IMG/VR virus record: IMGVR_UViG_3300020470_000148 | Location: 1 to 29,038 of that record | Length of the DNA: 29,038 bases | Reading direction: 5' to 3' (one strand) | DNA from: a virus | Part shown: positions 1 through 7,746 of the stretch, piece after piece | Layout: the number at the start of each line of letters is the position of its first letter | How positions within the stretch are numbered: position 1 is the first letter of the stretch | Translations under genes and position numbers: made by a program | The notes under the pieces: model-generated | Told to the model about the DNA's origin: nothing | Databases searched by the model: none | The model's input: only the letters and a program-made list of their open reading frames with translations

Positions 1-126
1 GTTATTACGGTTAACAGTTGGAAGAAAAAGAAACCCCCACACATCCATGTTACATGGGATGATGAGGATGATGATGACTACACTGGTGGTCCAGGCGAAG
101 GACCATATTGGTGGTATACTAAATAA
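1..126 (+). CDS. C-terminal end of an unidentified protein (5' truncated)
   Basis: An open frame runs from the first base of the window to TAA at 124-126, giving the last 41 residues of a protein. The tail is unusual: a KKKK stretch, an acidic run DDEDDDD, then a glycine/proline segment and an aromatic end with YWWYTK. I do not recognise the family. Its place directly before a tail-tube-fold gene and uvsY suggests the end of a virion or baseplate gene, but that is inferred from position only. The CTAAATA motif overlapping its last codons may be the promoter of the next gene. Confidence 0.6.
   Translation, partial: VITVNSWKKKKPPHIHVTWDDEDDDDYTGGPGEGPYWWYTK
119..125 (+). promoter_or_regulatory. 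Candidate phage late promoter (CTAAATA)
   Basis: CTAAATA differs by one base from the core of the T4 late promoter TATAAATA, which is read by gp55 sigma. It ends 23 bases before the ATG at 149, a normal distance for a late promoter and short leader. The same seven bases recur at 23667-23673 in front of another start. It is short and AT-rich, so chance occurrence is possible. Confidence 0.4.
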
Positions 127-131
127 AGTAT

Positions 132-144
132 AGCTTGGGAAGCT
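132..144 (+). promoter_or_regulatory. Small hairpin over the ribosome binding region of the tail-tube-like gene
   Basis: AGCTT (132-136) and AAGCT (140-144) pair around a GGG loop just before the ATG at 149. The only purine-rich Shine-Dalgarno candidate (GGGA, 137-140) lies in the loop and the 3' arm. A leader starting near the CTAAATA motif would begin with this hairpin. A role in mRNA stability or translation control is inferred. Confidence 0.3.
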
Positions 145-148
145 GGCG

Positions 149-667
149 ATGCCCTCTGAATGGTATAAAGAACAGTTAACAAATAGAAATTACCTTTCAC
201 CTCTTGGTTTCAATTTAGAGTTGGAACTTTTTAAAGGGGTGGATTTCTTTTGTCAGGCTGCGAATATACCAGACATAGAAATGCCTGTTACTGAAGTTCC
301 CTCAAGATTTCGTTCTCTACCTATTATTCCTGGTGGAGGAGTTTCCTTTGGGGATCTGAATGTTAGATTTATCATTGATGAATCTTTGGTCAATTACATG
401 TCAGTACATAAATGGATACGTGCTAATGGTAATGCTGATTCAGGTGAGAAGGTTCCAGACAATCCAGAGTACAGTCGTGCTCAATTAATTGTTAATACTT
501 CTAATTTCAATACAAATTTCTGTGTAAACTTTACAGGTGTATTCCCAATCTCTCTTTCTGGTGTGCAGTTCGATGCTTCTTTATCTGACCAGGAATATTT
601 GACTGCTGATGTTACGTTTAAATATCAGACCTATAGTATAACCGATAAGAATTTAAATGAACTTTGA
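149..667 (+). CDS. Tail-tube-fold protein (gp19/gp54-like)
   Basis: The 172-residue product resembles T4 tail tube gp19 (163 residues), and its end also resembles the tube-like part of baseplate initiator gp54. The shared layout is an N-terminal NYLSPLGF segment, a first strand ending CQAANIPDIE (about residues 35-44), a central region with ESLVNYMSVHKWI (about 78-90), and a C-terminal block FTGVFPISLSG...EYLTADVTFKYQTYSI that lines up with the end of gp19. The true tail tube gene normally sits next to the sheath gene, so this copy beside uvsY may be a paralogue that starts or caps the tube at the baseplate. It overlaps uvsY by 11 bases and has a candidate late promoter in front. Confidence 0.6.
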   Translation: MPSEWYKEQLTNRNYLSPLGFNLELELFKGVDFFCQAANIPDIEMPVTEVPSRFRSLPIIPGGGVSFGDLNVRFIIDESLVNYMSVHKWIRANGNADSGEKVPDNPEYSRAQLIVNTSNFNTNFCVNFTGVFPISLSGVQFDASLSDQEYLTADVTFKYQTYSITDKNLNEL

Positions 668-1133
668 TGCTCTTCGTAATCGCTTTGAAAAATTAAGAAC
701 TGAGTGGGATGAGGATAGTCTTGTAGACTTTCAGTTCAAAGATAAATCATACAGCACTGACCTTGGTAAGTTAGCGTTGGAGATTCCTTTTTGCCACAAT
801 AAATACTTAAACCATTATATTGACTGTTCTCAGATTAAAACCTCCTTAGAGTTTGAAGTTCGCAGATTGGTCAAAGAGAAAAAAGAATACTACGGTGGTG
901 AAGCAGATGCTAAAACATATGCCGAGAAACCATTTGGTACTCATATAAAAACTCAAGATAAAATGAAAACTTATCTTGAGGCAGATAATGAAATTATCAA
1001 TCTAGAAGCGAAGGTGAAGTACGTTGATCAAATGCTGTACTTCCTTGATTCTGTTATGAAGCAAATTTCTAATAGAGGTTTTGCTATCAAGTCAGCAATC
1101 GAATGGGAGAAGTTTATTAATGGTACTGATTAA
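657..1133 (+). CDS. uvsY: UvsY recombination mediator
   Basis: The 158-residue protein matches UvsY, slightly longer than T4 UvsY (137). UvsY loads the UvsX recombinase onto ssDNA coated with gp32. Features typical of the family are the charged helix around KEKKEYYGGEADAKTYAEKPF (residues about 75-95), the KTQDKMKTYLEADNEI segment, and a C-terminal helix with YVDQMLYFLDSVMKQI. It starts inside the end of the tail-tube-like gene and its TAA shares bases with the ATG of uvsW (TAATG). The uvsY-uvsW pairing is also seen in T4, which supports the call. Confidence 0.85.
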   Translation: MNFDALRNRFEKLRTEWDEDSLVDFQFKDKSYSTDLGKLALEIPFCHNKYLNHYIDCSQIKTSLEFEVRRLVKEKKEYYGGEADAKTYAEKPFGTHIKTQDKMKTYLEADNEIINLEAKVKYVDQMLYFLDSVMKQISNRGFAIKSAIEWEKFINGTD

Positions 1134-2587
1134 TGACTCATCTTGTTATACAGAAGAAGAACGAAGTCTTCATGAAGGTACATAGTGAACAACATGTTCA
1201 CAGGGAATTAGCAGATTACTTTTCTTTTGAAGCACCTAACGCAAAGTTTTTAAAGAGACAACCAAGATACAAATACTGGAATGGTATGATCCATTTGTAT
1301 TCTCCTGCTACTGGAGAATTATATAATGGTTTAATGGATCACCTTGACCTGTGGGCTGCTGAACACCAGTATACTATATCCCATGCAGATAATGAACACT
1401 ATGGGAAAGTACGTGAAGAGAATGGGTTCGTATCACCAGCAGGTGTAAAGGTTTTCATGGATAAGATATCCAAAGTAAAACCTAGAGACTATCAATATGC
1501 AGCAGTCTACGATGCTATAAGAAATAATAGAAAACTCTTTCTATCTCCTACGGGATCTGGGAAGAGCCTTATGATATATTCCATAGTCAGATACTATTGC
1601 GCCACCAGCAAGAAAACGCTCATCATCGTTCCTACTACTAGTCTGGTCGAGCAAATGGTCAACGACTTTATTGAATACGGTTGGAATGCCGAGGATCATG
1701 TTCATAAGATCTATAGTGGTAAGGATAAGAATACAGATAAGAATGTTATCATCTCTACTTGGCAGTCAATCTATAAGTTTCCTAAGAGATACTTCGATGA
1801 TTTTGACTGTGTAGTAGGAGACGAGGCACATCTATTTAAGGCTAAGTCCCTTACTGGGATCATGACTAAGTTACATAACGCAAAGTATCGGTTCGGTTTT
1901 ACTGGTACTCTGGATGGTACTACAACGCATAAATGGGTTCTAGAAGGACTCTTTGGATCCTGTAACCAAGTAACTAAGACTGATACCCTAATCAAGAAGG
2001 GCTACCTTTCTAATCTTAGGATCAAGGTACTACTCTGTAAACACCCTCCACAGTATTTTTCAGCATATCAAGACGAGATAGACTACCTAGTCAGTCATAC
2101 TGGTCGAAATAACCTGATCAAGAATCTGGTAAAGGATGCAGAAGGAAACACTCTTGTCCTCTTTAATTATATCGAAAAACATGGAGAACCATTGTTTGAA
2201 TTAATAAATAATTCTATAGATTCATCTCGTAAGTCATTTTTTGTTTGTGGTAATACAGACGTACACGACAGAGAGGAGGTCAGACAAATTATTGAGGAAG
2301 AAAACAATGCAGTTATCGTTGCGTCCTATGGGACTTTTAGTACTGGTATCAATATTAAGCGTCTTCACAATATCGTGTTCGCAAGCCCCAGTAAATCCCG
2401 TATTAGAAACCTCCAATCAATTGGTAGAGTCCTTCGCAGAGGAGAAGGAAAAGAAATAGCAACACTATATGATATCGGTGACGATATCTCTGGTAGAAAT
2501 TATACTTTGAAACATCTTAATGAAAGAGTTGATATCTACCAGAAAGAGAACTTTAAATATGAAGTTCATAAAGTAAACTTAAGGTAG
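1133..2587 (+). CDS. uvsW: UvsW ATP-dependent DNA/RNA helicase
   Basis: A 484-residue superfamily 2 helicase, close to T4 UvsW (503). Walker A is SPTGSGKS (residues 138-145), motif II is DEAH (230-233), and motif VI is QSIGRVLRRG near residues 427-436. The N-terminal ~110 residues correspond to the small DNA-binding domain of UvsW. In T4 the enzyme unwinds R-loops and branched DNA and helps switch from origin to recombination-dependent replication. The start overlaps the uvsY stop, and the next gene begins one base after the stop, so these are co-transcribed. Confidence 0.93.
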   Translation: MTHLVIQKKNEVFMKVHSEQHVHRELADYFSFEAPNAKFLKRQPRYKYWNGMIHLYSPATGELYNGLMDHLDLWAAEHQYTISHADNEHYGKVREENGFVSPAGVKVFMDKISKVKPRDYQYAAVYDAIRNNRKLFLSPTGSGKSLMIYSIVRYYCATSKKTLIIVPTTSLVEQMVNDFIEYGWNAEDHVHKIYSGKDKNTDKNVIISTWQSIYKFPKRYFDDFDCVVGDEAHLFKAKSLTGIMTKLHNAKYRFGFTGTLDGTTTHKWVLEGLFGSCNQVTKTDTLIKKGYLSNLRIKVLLCKHPPQYFSAYQDEIDYLVSHTGRNNLIKNLVKDAEGNTLVLFNYIEKHGEPLFELINNSIDSSRKSFFVCGNTDVHDREEVRQIIEEENNAVIVASYGTFSTGINIKRLHNIVFASPSKSRIRNLQSIGRVLRRGEGKEIATLYDIGDDISGRNYTLKHLNERVDIYQKENFKYEVHKVNLR

Positions 2588-2588
2588 T

Positions 2589-3008
2589 ATGGAAGAAGAA
2601 TTCTTTGCAACAATTAAATTAGTCTCTGGTGAAGAGATTATATGTAGAACATCCTTCTGTGCAGAGGATGATGTTCTATTGATACATGAACCTATGCAAG
2701 TAGAACATGTATCACATCAAAAACAAAGAATTAAAGTACAAGGATTCTCTTTACAAGAATGGATTCATTCTACTTTTGATGATTGTTTCTTTATACCTAA
2801 ACAACATGTAGTCACTATGACTGAATGTGATAAGAAGATAACAGAATTCTATCTTAAGTGTGTATCTAACGAAAAGAAATCAAAACATCTAAGTCAACAG
2901 ATGCGAGAAGGAAAACATATAGGTGATCCAAATAAAGTGATACCTGGTTATGTTGGATCAGTGGAGAATGCTAGAGAATCTCTAGAGAAGATATTTAAAA
3001 CAAGCTAG
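2589..3008 (+). CDS. Sm-like (LSM-fold) protein, paralogue of the 16937-17887 cluster
   Basis: This 139-residue protein starts FFATIKLVSGEEIICRT, which fits the first two strands of an Sm/Hfq-like fold. It continues with LLIHEPMQVEH and then SLQEWIHSTFDDCFFIPKQHVVTMTECD, the equivalent of later strands. The same order (SGE-x-hI, then a h-x-P strand, then W, then a closing hydrophobic strand) occurs in the proteins at 16937 and 17326. The C-terminal 50 residues are charged and look disordered or helical. RNA binding is inferred from the fold only. It follows uvsW by one base; a possible terminator-like hairpin lies just after it. Confidence 0.6.
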   Translation: MEEEFFATIKLVSGEEIICRTSFCAEDDVLLIHEPMQVEHVSHQKQRIKVQGFSLQEWIHSTFDDCFFIPKQHVVTMTECDKKITEFYLKCVSNEKKSKHLSQQMREGKHIGDPNKVIPGYVGSVENARESLEKIFKTS

Positions 3009-3017
3009 AACTTACCT

Positions 3018-3046
3018 TTAACCCTCCACAGGGTTGATTGTAACCC
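3018..3046 (+). promoter_or_regulatory. Two mutually exclusive hairpins after the Sm-like gene
   Basis: AACCCT (3020-3025) pairs with AGGGTT (3030-3035) around CCAC, extended by two weaker pairs to 3018-3037. The same GGGTT (3031-3035) can instead pair with AACCC (3042-3046). Only one can form at a time. No clear T tract follows, so a simple intrinsic terminator is not supported. The rest of the 142-base gap (3009-3150) holds the G-rich AGGGGGTGA at 3053-3061 and a promoter for gp55. Confidence 0.3.
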
Positions 3047-3099
3047 GATTCGAGGGGGTGAGTCAAGTCTTTTCGCAAATCTTAACAATTGATTTAGGA

Positions 3100-3128
3100 T
3101 TGCACTATACCCTGTTCTATGCTATACT
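3100..3128 (+). promoter_or_regulatory. Candidate sigma70-type promoter for gp55
   Basis: TATACT at 3123-3128 is a good -10 box and TTGCAC at 3100-3105 a weak -35 box, with the optimal 17-base spacing. Transcription would start near 3135 and gp55 starts at 3151. An AAAGGA at about 3133-3138 is the only Shine-Dalgarno-like stretch and would lie at the extreme 5' end. A host-sigma promoter in front of the phage late sigma factor fits the early/middle expression expected for it. Confidence 0.5.
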
Positions 3129-3150
3129 CATAAAAGGATGACCACATATA

Positions 3151-3639
3151 ATGGCAAAGAGAGCAAAAACAGAGTACTATGTAAATAATAAAGAACTCCT
3201 AGAGGCAATGACTGTCTATCGTGAGAGGGTTATTTATGCGTCCGAACACAAGAAGACGAAACCTAGGGTTCCTAATTACATAGGTGATTGCTTTCTTAAG
3301 ATCGCAACCCATTTATCTTACAAACCTAACTTTGTTAACTATCCATTCCGTGAGGATATGATATGTGATGGTATTGAGAATTGCCTTCAATACATAGATA
3401 ATTTTGATCCTGATAAGTCATCCAATCCTTTTGCCTACTTCACTCAGATTATATACTATGCATTCTTGCGTCGTATACAGAAAGAGAAGAAACAACTAGA
3501 GATCAAACAAAAGATCCTAGATCATTCTGATTCTGCTACGGTCATGCATGTAGATGATACTGGTGTGGTAGGACTCAATGCGTCTGCATCTGATATGAAT
3601 AGTATCAAAGAAAACATCGAAATTAAAATGAACCGCTAA
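3151..3639 (+). CDS. gp55: gp55 late-gene RNA polymerase sigma factor
   Basis: A 162-residue protein, a little shorter than T4 gp55 (185). The region YPFREDMICDGIENCLQYIDNFDP (about 69-92) followed by NPFAYFTQIIYYAFLRRIQKEKK (about 97-119) is the sigma region-2-like core that gp55 shares with bacterial sigma factors. It binds host core polymerase and recognises TATAAATA-type late promoters together with the clamp gp45. Four candidate targets occur in this window. It has its own promoter in the longest intergenic gap, and its stop shares a base with the next start (TAATG). Confidence 0.9.
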   Translation: MAKRAKTEYYVNNKELLEAMTVYRERVIYASEHKKTKPRVPNYIGDCFLKIATHLSYKPNFVNYPFREDMICDGIENCLQYIDNFDPDKSSNPFAYFTQIIYYAFLRRIQKEKKQLEIKQKILDHSDSATVMHVDDTGVVGLNASASDMNSIKENIEIKMNR

Positions 3640-3902
3640 TGCCTGTATACCGAGACTATGAGATTCGTATTAATCTCAATGAGTTAATTGAAAAGAGAAT
3701 CCCATGCTGTGATCTTTTACACCCTGATCATTGTTTCACGGAACCACAGATCTCACAGATAGCACATGATATTAACATGGACTTGGATCTACATCCAATC
3801 TACCATCAAATTGATGAGCATATAATGAGGTATGTTAAGGCTGCTGGTATCGATAACACAGAGCATTGGGTAGAGCCACACCTACCTGACTTGGAAGATT
3901 AA
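3639..3902 (+). CDS. Small protein, first member of a tandem paralogous pair
   Basis: This 87-residue protein is not a family I can name. Its segment YEIRINLNELIEKR, then PQISQIAHDINMDL, then YHQIDEHIMRYVKA lines up in the same order with the protein that follows (QITIDLNELVWAR, NQAEYLAETLRRTL, YGMIDQAILEFFEN). It is acidic, with a cysteine pair (PCCDLLHPDHC) absent from its partner. It starts on the last base of the gp55 stop and ends on the first base of the next start, so its translation is coupled to both. A link to late transcription is inferred from position only. Confidence 0.65.
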   Translation: MPVYRDYEIRINLNELIEKRIPCCDLLHPDHCFTEPQISQIAHDINMDLDLHPIYHQIDEHIMRYVKAAGIDNTEHWVEPHLPDLED

Positions 3903-4309
3903 TGGAAGCATATGATAACACTGGTGTCCATACTAATGTACAGATCACTATTGATCTCAATGAGTTAGTCTGGGCAAGAGGTGAATTCCTTAAGCAAGAG
4001 ATGTCTGTTAATCAAGCAGAGTACCTTGCAGAGACTCTACGGAGAACTCTAACATGGGACACTATGTATGGTATGATTGATCAGGCTATACTAGAGTTCT
4101 TTGAGAACCATGAACACCCTGAGATTTGGGATCCTCACTATGGTGAGATTCAACCTGAGCCAGGACGTGAAGATGAATTGAACAAACTAGAGAAGGCAGC
4201 AAAGCAAAGAGAGAAGGCCAGAAAAGAGTTTGTAATGGTGGATTTAGTTGCACCAGCATGGACTATCAAAGTACCCATACGCAAGGATAGACTCAAAGAT
4301 GGATCCTGA
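3902..4309 (+). CDS. Small protein, second member of a tandem paralogous pair
   Basis: A 135-residue protein whose first ~80 residues repeat the layout of the preceding protein: I-x-(I/N)-(D/N)-LNEL strand or helix, an A-rich helix, then Y-x-x-ID-x-x-I. The extra C-terminal 50 residues hold a charged helix (REDELNKLEKAAKQREKARKEF) and a final VAPAWTIKVPIRKDR. The function is unknown. The pair looks like a local gene duplication with loss or gain of the C-terminal part. It overlaps the next start by 11 bases. Confidence 0.65.
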   Translation: MEAYDNTGVHTNVQITIDLNELVWARGEFLKQEMSVNQAEYLAETLRRTLTWDTMYGMIDQAILEFFENHEHPEIWDPHYGEIQPEPGREDELNKLEKAAKQREKARKEFVMVDLVAPAWTIKVPIRKDRLKDGS

Positions 4310-4475
4310 TGATAACCCGTTTTGGGGTGAACCTACTCCCACTGATTTGTGGGATGATATGAAAAGATTAGATGAATGCTATGAGAAACTTGGTTGGGAT
4401 CATAGAGATTATCTAGAGATTGCTGTAGAGGGCAATCACATTACTATTAGAAACAAATCACGAGAGGGTAGATGA
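4299..4475 (+). CDS. Small acidic protein of unknown function
   Basis: The product has 58 residues, starting MDPDDNPFWGEPTPTDLW and ending with DYLEIAVEGNHITIRNKSREGR. The same frame is open further upstream to an ATG at 4248, but that would overlap the preceding gene by 62 bases; the ATG at 4299 gives an 11-base overlap, typical of this genome. The C-terminal I-x-V-x-G-x-h-x-h-x-N+S pattern is loosely like the end of the 53-residue protein at 4567 (EVCIAGTFAADKFIVLHNRSK), so the two may be distant relatives. Confidence 0.55.
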   Translation: MDPDDNPFWGEPTPTDLWDDMKRLDECYEKLGWDHRDYLEIAVEGNHITIRNKSREGR

Positions 4476-4576
4476 ATTTACTTGAAATACAACTAGCAGT
4501 AGTCAAGAAGTTAAGGGAACTATATCCTAATACTAAAGCAGTGTATAATATCAGGACACGAATGCTATGCGATTAA
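4472..4576 (+). CDS. Possible 34-residue mini-protein
   Basis: An ATG overlapping the previous stop (ATGA) opens a frame of 34 residues, MNLLEIQLAVVKKLRELYP and onward, ending TAA at 4574-4576. The first half would form an amphipathic helix. It overlaps the next small gene by 10 bases. Overlaps at both ends match the local style, and without it there would be a 91-base untranslated gap, but the frame is short and could be chance. Confidence 0.4.
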   Translation: MNLLEIQLAVVKKLRELYPNTKAVYNIRTRMLCD

Positions 4577-4728
4577 CTCAAAAAATTATTGAAGATCTCC
4601 AGATAGCCTTGATGCATACCAAGAAAGATGGTACAGTTAATTGGAAAGATGGTGATGAGATTGAGGTTTGTATTGCTGGTACATTTGCAGCAGATAAATT
4701 TATTGTCCTTCACAATAGATCTAAATGA
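4567..4728 (+). CDS. Small protein of unknown function upstream of gp47
   Basis: A 53-residue product: an N-terminal helix (MRLTQKIIEDLQIALMHTKK), a turn with GTVNWKDGDE, and a beta-rich end, EVCIAGTFAADKFIVLHN. Its stop codon overlaps the start of gp47 as ATGA, which supports translation. The order helix, turn, two strands suggests a compact folded domain. I do not recognise a family. Confidence 0.6.
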   Translation: MRLTQKIIEDLQIALMHTKKDGTVNWKDGDEIEVCIAGTFAADKFIVLHNRSK

Positions 4729-5765
4729 AGATCGCAATCATTACCGACCAGCACCTAGATGGTCGTAAGGGCAACATTAATTTCTGGAATTATTTTCAAC
4801 AGTTTTATGATGAGATATTTTTCCCTACTCTTGAGAGAGAAGGCATCACTACCGTCCTTGATTTGGGGGACACATTTGATAATAGAAAGTCTCTGGATTA
4901 TAATACTCTGGCAAGGATTAAGACTCATTATTTCGACAGACTTAGAGCATATGATGTATACATGATTCTAGGGAATCATACGACTTACTATAAGAACAGT
5001 AGTCATATTAATTCCCCTGAGTTGTTGTTAGAACAGTACGATAATATTAGAGTGTTCAGTGAACCATATGAATGTTCATTTGGTAGTAAGAACTTTCTAC
5101 TATTACCGTGGATTAATGGTGCAAACCAAGAACTCTCTGAGGAGTTCATAAACAAAAGCAATGCTGATATATGTTGTGGACATTTAGAGGTAGATGGATT
5201 TGAAGTAACACCTGGTATGAAGTTCCAAGGTGGTCGTGCTATTAAAGATTTCCATAGGTTTGATCGTGTGTGGTCAGGACATTTTCATCACAGATCAAAG
5301 AGAGCAAACATACAATATCTTGGTAACCCTTATCAGATGTTCTGGAATGATTATAAGGATCCTAGAGGGTTCCACATATATGATACAGAAACTGATAAGT
5401 TGAAGTGGATTAAGAATCCATTTGAAATTTTCAGCAAGATATACTATAATGATGTAGAGAAGGATTACAGTGAGTTTGATGTTTCTGGATACACCAACCA
5501 GTTCGTCAAGATCATTGTTGAAGAGAAGAAAAACTATCCTCAGTTTGAATCTTTACTAGATAAACTATATCAAACTGGTGTCCATGATGTTAAAATCGTG
5601 GAAACCCTTGTAGACACAGACCTAGATGATGATGCAGAGATAGATGTAAAGGACACACTTACTCTACTTAATGAGTATATTGACGAAGCAGATATCTCTG
5701 TTGATAAGTCTGATCTCAAGAAGTTGATGCAAACCCTATACATCGAATCTTGTGAGGTTGTATGA
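4725..5765 (+). CDS. gp47: gp47, SbcD/Mre11-like recombination nuclease subunit
   Basis: The 346-residue protein matches T4 gp47 (339). The metallophosphoesterase motifs are all present: TDQH (D8, H10), LGDTFDNR (D49), GNH (N84, H85), CGHLEVDG, and SGHFHH. With gp46 it forms the complex that resects double-strand ends for recombination-dependent replication and helps break down host DNA. It lies before gp46 as in T4, separated by one small gene that overlaps both. Confidence 0.93.
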   Translation: MKIAIITDQHLDGRKGNINFWNYFQQFYDEIFFPTLEREGITTVLDLGDTFDNRKSLDYNTLARIKTHYFDRLRAYDVYMILGNHTTYYKNSSHINSPELLLEQYDNIRVFSEPYECSFGSKNFLLLPWINGANQELSEEFINKSNADICCGHLEVDGFEVTPGMKFQGGRAIKDFHRFDRVWSGHFHHRSKRANIQYLGNPYQMFWNDYKDPRGFHIYDTETDKLKWIKNPFEIFSKIYYNDVEKDYSEFDVSGYTNQFVKIIVEEKKNYPQFESLLDKLYQTGVHDVKIVETLVDTDLDDDAEIDVKDTLTLLNEYIDEADISVDKSDLKKLMQTLYIESCEVV

Positions 5766-6034
5766 ATGTATACATCTTAACTCTAACAGGAAAACCTGAA
5801 AAGGTTTTCTCGGTAACTGGTCCGAATAATGAGCAAGTTGTACCTATGTTTGAGGCTGAGGAAGATGCTGAACGATATGTTTACTTAGTTGATGAAGTAA
5901 ATGATCCTTCAATTCCTGAACTAGATGTTGTAGAGGTTGAAGGAAATGCTATAATGGCTGCATGTTCTTCTCAGAATACTGACTTCGTAGTCTTTCAGAA
6001 AGACGATTTAATAATACCGCCACGTGTTTTATGA
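5762..6034 (+). CDS. Small protein encoded between gp47 and gp46
   Basis: A 90-residue acidic protein, MNVYILTLTGKPEKVFSVTG at the start. The pattern suggests alternating strands, one helix (EEDAERYVYLVDEV) and a closing pair of strands (FVVFQKDDLI). It overlaps gp47 and gp46 by four bases each, so it is expected to be made with the nuclease complex. No family is recognised; a role as an accessory subunit is only a guess from position. Confidence 0.65.
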   Translation: MNVYILTLTGKPEKVFSVTGPNNEQVVPMFEAEEDAERYVYLVDEVNDPSIPELDVVEVEGNAIMAACSSQNTDFVVFQKDDLIIPPRVL

Positions 6035-7746
6035 TAACCTTTGAAAAAGTTCGCTGGAAGAATTTTCTTTCTACAGGAAATACCTTCTCAGAGATTGATT
6101 TGGTGAAGGCAAAAACAAATATCATCATCGGTTCCAACGGTGCAGGTAAGTCAACCATCTTAGATGCGTTGACCTTTGCTCTCTTTGGCAGAGGGTTTCG
6201 TAAAATTAATAAGTCATCATTGATTAATAGTATCAATGAGAAAGATTGTTTAGTTGAATTAGAATTTAAGATTGGTAAGAATGAGTACTTGGTTCGCAGA
6301 GGTATTAAACCAAATGTATTTGAGATTCTTACCAATGGTAAACTAACAGATCAGGATCATACTGTAGCAATACAGCAAAAGAATTTTGAACAGAATGTAT
6401 TACGAATGTCGTACAAGTCTTTCACGCAAGTGGTGGTACTTGGATCATCTACATTTGTTCCATTCATGCGACTGCCTACTATACAACGTAGAGAGATCAT
6501 TGAGGATATCTTAGACATTCAGATCTTCTCTGTGATGAATGATTTACTTAAGGATAAGGTTAGAGAGAATAAGGACGAACTATTAAAACTAGAAGGTCAG
6601 TTAGATGTACAGAAACAGTCTATAGATCTTCAAAAGAATTATATGTTAGAGTTAGAGAAGAAGACTGCTAGTGAGATTGAAAGAAAGAAAGAGAAGATTC
6701 AAGAACTATCTTCACAGGAAGATGACTCTATTAAGAAGATAGAAGAAACATCAGAAGTACTTGAGGTTCTACAGAAACAGATGGAAGAACTATCAAATGT
6801 ATCTGGTAAACTAAAGAAGCTTTATAGTTTTAGGACAAAGGTATCACAGAAGATTAAGAACTGTCAGAAGGAACATAAGTTTTTTCAAGAGAATGAGGTT
6901 TGTCCTGTATGCACTCAAGATTTATCTGAAGAATTTAGAGCAGGTAAGATTGAATCAGGTACTGCTGAGATAGGTGAACTTGAAGGTGGGTTTAAGGAAT
7001 TAGAAACTGCTATTAAAGACGAGGAGAATAGAGAGACTCAGTTTACAGAGACTTCTGGTAAGGTCATTGATTTGAATTCAGTTATCACTCAAGCAAACTA
7101 TCAGATCAATATGATTAGAAATAATATTAAGGAGATTGAATCTGAGATTGATGAACTATCTAAAGACTCTGCTGATAAGAAAGGAGAGTTTAAGAAGCTT
7201 AAGAAGATGGTTGAGGAGAGTAACAGTACTAAAGAATCTATTGCTTCTACTAAGAAGGATAAAGATACATTAAATGTTGCTGGACATCTGTTGAAAGATA
7301 CTGGTATTAAGACTAGAATCATTAAGACATATCTTCCTACCATGAATAAACTGATTAATCAGTATCTTCAGGGTCTTGAGTTTTATGTCAATTTTACCCT
7401 TGATGAGAACTTTGAGGAGACTATCAAGTCTAGATATAGAGATGTATTTTCATACGAGTCTTTCAGTGAGGGAGAAAAGGCTCGTATTGATATCAGCCTA
7501 TTGCTTACTTGGCGTAGCATTGCTAAGCTTAAGAATAGTGTGGACACTAACCTTCTTATACTAGATGAAATCTTTGACAGCTCGCTTGACCAATCTGGTT
7601 CTTCTGATCTTGGTTGGATCTTACGTAATTTCGACGATAGTACTAATGTTTTCGTGATCAGTCATAAGGATGCTTTGATTGATAAGTTCGATAGAACCAT
7701 TCATGTGGACAAACCTAAGAACTTTAGTACCATCTCTGAGATGTGA
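6031..7746 (+). CDS. gp46: gp46, SbcC/Rad50-like recombination ATPase subunit
   Basis: A 571-residue SMC-type ATPase (T4 gp46 is 560). Walker A is GSNGAGKS (residues 34-41). A long coiled coil (about 170-430) surrounds a zinc hook CPVC (291-294). The ABC signature SFSEGEKARID begins near 477 and Walker B LLILDE ends near 513, followed by a conserved ISHK segment. It pairs with gp47 and tethers DNA ends through hook dimerisation. The coiled coil is rich in E, K and S, as expected. A hairpin spans its stop codon. Confidence 0.94.
   Translation: MITFEKVRWKNFLSTGNTFSEIDLVKAKTNIIIGSNGAGKSTILDALTFALFGRGFRKINKSSLINSINEKDCLVELEFKIGKNEYLVRRGIKPNVFEILTNGKLTDQDHTVAIQQKNFEQNVLRMSYKSFTQVVVLGSSTFVPFMRLPTIQRREIIEDILDIQIFSVMNDLLKDKVRENKDELLKLEGQLDVQKQSIDLQKNYMLELEKKTASEIERKKEKIQELSSQEDDSIKKIEETSEVLEVLQKQMEELSNVSGKLKKLYSFRTKVSQKIKNCQKEHKFFQENEVCPVCTQDLSEEFRAGKIESGTAEIGELEGGFKELETAIKDEENRETQFTETSGKVIDLNSVITQANYQINMIRNNIKEIESEIDELSKDSADKKGEFKKLKKMVEESNSTKESIASTKKDKDTLNVAGHLLKDTGIKTRIIKTYLPTMNKLINQYLQGLEFYVNFTLDENFEETIKSRYRDVFSYESFSEGEKARIDISLLLTWRSIAKLKNSVDTNLLILDEIFDSSLDQSGSSDLGWILRNFDDSTNVFVISHKDALIDKFDRTIHVDKPKNFSTISEM

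Noticed and set aside
3040-3062. tRNA T-arm-like GATTCGA stretch
   Set aside because: No cloverleaf can be built around it; no tRNA is seen in the window.
4248-4298. Longer start for the 58-residue protein
   Set aside because: It would overlap the previous gene by 62 bases; the ATG at 4299 fits the local pattern.
5949-6335. Minus-strand frame of 128 codons over the gp46 start
   Set aside because: It covers the conserved Walker A region of gp46; its composition is that of an antisense shadow.
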